Assembly: GCA_030605265.1 (NCBI GenBank)
Contig: JAUWIR010000184.1
Span: 1 to 7,942 of the forward strand
Origin: Pseudomonadota bacterium
GTDB taxonomy: Bacteria > SZUA-182 > DTGQ01
Direction of reading: 5' to 3'
DNA length: 7,942 bases
Positions within the stretch are counted from its first letter, which is position 1. Every line of letters begins with the position of its first letter. A program made the translations under genes and the position numbers. A model generated the notes under the pieces. It searched no databases and had not been told where the DNA came from. It saw only the letters and a program-made list of their open reading frames with translations. Positions 7,231 through 7,942 of this stretch are shown here, one piece after another.

Positions 7231-7662
7231 TTAAAGAGAATTTGTGTTCTTCCTTGACCCCTGAAGCCGCGAAGGCTGATCTGCCTGGAGGCGCCGGCCA
7301 TATCCTGCACCATAAGGGAAGATAGGCCGCTTTGCCGGCGAAGCGCCTCATCCAAACTGAGTATATTCCGTCTTTCAATTTGCCGGCTGTTTATTACACT
7401 AACATAGGCGGGCACATCCTCAATCTTTTGCTCACTTCTGGTGCCGGTGACCACGATCTCCCCAAGTGAAAGGGTTTTCATATTATCTTCCGCCATTCCC
7501 GGACGGCCATAAAAAGAACAAAAGGTCCCGATAAAGGCAGTAAAAAGCATAAAAAGAAATAATTTTCTTTGACAAAAAGTTTTTCCGGATTTGTTTGGTA
7601 ACATTTTATTTCCCTCTCATTCCCTTTATATTTATAATTTAATTAATTTATTTTTTTTTCTA

Positions 7663-7690
7663 GGCCGCATTCCCAGTAAGGAATGCGGCC
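7663..7690. repeat. Perfect 11-bp inverted repeat flanked by T9 and A9
   Basis: GGCCGCATTCC (7663-7673) and GGAATGCGGCC (7680-7690) pair perfectly around CAGTAA. T9 (7651-7659) stands before it and A9 (7695-7703) after it, so the outer arms can also pair. Read on either strand, the run following the hairpin is A, not U, so it is not an intrinsic terminator. It lies 59 nt upstream of the receptor start codon and would fold in its mRNA leader, or act as an operator. Confidence 0.6.
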
Positions 7691-7714
7691 CGCCAAAAAA
7701 AAAGAAAAATAATG

Positions 7715-7752
7715 AAAAACCCATCACTTACACTCAGTGTGGGCAGTGATGG
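7715..7752 (-). terminator. Terminator-like hairpin in the leader of the TonB-receptor operon
   Basis: On the - strand CCATCACT (7752-7745) pairs with AGTGATGG (7728-7721). An inner ACACT/AGTGT pairing extends it, and GTTTTTC (7720-7714) follows, the form of a rho-independent terminator. It could end an upstream - strand gene outside the window. Alternatively, lying about 115 nt before the receptor, it could be an attenuator that a regulator or metal controls. Confidence 0.5.
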
Positions 7753-7883
7753 CAATGGTGCCCCTGGAAAAAAGGGCCTAAAAAAATTTGGCATCCTTCA
7801 TTACATACAAAAAGTCTATCAGGTCAGCATCTGGTTGCGCAATCATAACAACTTGAATTTATTAATATTTTACTTTTTCTTAT

Positions 7884-7917
7884 GTGCCTGATTATGCCAA
7901 ATCCTTTGGCATCGCAC
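7884..7917. repeat. Nested inverted repeat ATGCCAAA/TTTGGCAT
   Basis: ATGCCAAATCCTTTGGCAT (7894-7912) is a perfect 8-bp inverted repeat with a 3-nt loop. GTGC (7884-7887) and GCAC (7914-7917) pair outside it. No U-run follows on either strand. The half-site TTTGGCATC recurs at 7787-7795, which favours a protein-binding site over a terminator. It may be an operator or part of an RNA fold for the - strand operon. Confidence 0.45.
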
Positions 7918-7942
7918 TTACTGAAACCCCTAAAAATCACTA

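Larger units (their letters stand above)
5221..7604 (-). pseudogene. TonB-dependent outer-membrane receptor, interrupted by one frameshift
   Basis: Joined across a single frame change, this gives a receptor of 794 aa, a normal length for the family. Frame 1 (7604-7161) holds the signal peptide (1-38, cut after GMA), a TonB box (LSLGEIVVTGTR, 45-56) and most of the plug with LRGFRGQGRTQILFNGHPL. Frame 2 continues the plug with NGGYNGQVDWAGLP, IEIVRGPYSPLYGG and MGGVIQIIPKE. The beta-barrel follows, ending with the C-terminal NNILDREYYEF signature and a terminal aromatic residue. A GAGGGA ribosome site is 6 nt before ATG7604. It would import a large or scarce chelate using TonB energy and is the first gene of the operon. 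Ligand unknown. If the frameshift is a sequence error, the gene is intact; otherwise it yields a 147-aa truncated product. Confidence 0.88.
7605..7942. promoter_or_regulatory. Leader/upstream region of the TonB-receptor operon, no gene supported
   Basis: These 338 bp hold three inverted repeats: 7663-7690, 7721-7752 and 7884-7917. A 9-bp direct repeat TTTGGCATC lies at 7787-7795 and 7905-7913. There is a very AT-rich stretch (7620-7660) just before the ribosome site. No convincing -35/-10 pair was found on the - strand. I looked for cobalamin-riboswitch landmarks such as GCCACTG and did not find them. The region probably carries promoter and control elements for the receptor operon; the upstream gene lies outside the window. 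Confidence 0.5.

Noticed and set aside
7651..7703. The T9/palindrome/A9 block as a bidirectional terminator
   Set aside because: On both strands the U-run lies before the hairpin and an A-run after it, the opposite of an intrinsic terminator.
7660..7794. 44-aa reading frame on the - strand in the receptor leader (starts MPNFFRPF)
   Set aside because: AAGG abuts the ATG with no spacing, and its codons run through the terminator-like hairpin and palindrome. Unlikely to be a gene.
7712..7891. 59-aa reading frame on the + strand (starts MKNPSLTL)
   Set aside because: No ribosome site, A-rich start, runs through the hairpins, no recognisable domain. Likely chance.
7605..7942. Cobalamin riboswitch before the receptor operon
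   Set aside because: Stretches such as GGGGCACC and CATCACTGCC look vaguely similar, but the conserved GCCACTG and the rest of the core are absent.

Overview
The window comes from a diderm (outer-membrane) bacterium, probably an anaerobe. The strongest sign is a TonB-dependent outer-membrane receptor. Strong AAGGAG-type ribosome binding sites, AT-rich intergenic DNA and several ECF-type (energy-coupling factor) vitamin/metal transporter parts would fit a Negativicutes-like diderm Firmicute or a Desulfobacterota-like organism. The sequence alone does not decide between them.

The window holds two convergent gene blocks. On the + strand (about 1-1835) is a short operon. It has a promoter-like region with a 14-bp direct repeat, then a membrane-anchored periplasmic protein of NikL/CbiL type, then CbiM, the Ni2+/Co2+-binding S component of an ECF transporter. 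An intrinsic terminator closes the block. No cbiN, cbiQ or cbiO follows, so this transporter lacks its energizing module locally.

On the - strand (7942 down to 1885) is a second operon, read right to left. A leader carries a terminator-like hairpin and a large palindrome. It is followed by a TonB-dependent receptor that is split by a -1-type frameshift in this sequence, an ECF S component of unknown specificity, a TrmO/TsaA-family protein with a histidine-rich C-terminal tail, EcfT, and a two-domain EcfA ATPase. The first two junctions are very tight: 16 nt between receptor and S component, and a 14-nt overlap between S component and TrmO-like gene. TrmO-like to EcfT has a 90-nt gap, and EcfT to EcfA has 4 nt.

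Inference: the - strand operon encodes an outer-to-inner-membrane import route for a chelated metal or metal-containing cofactor. The receptor would cross the outer membrane, and S+T+AA' the inner membrane. The His-tailed TrmO-like protein would act in the cytosol, either on metal or on the imported ligand. The adjacent orphan CbiM/NikL pair suggests nickel or cobalt and may borrow the EcfT/EcfA module. None of the substrates is proven by the sequence.
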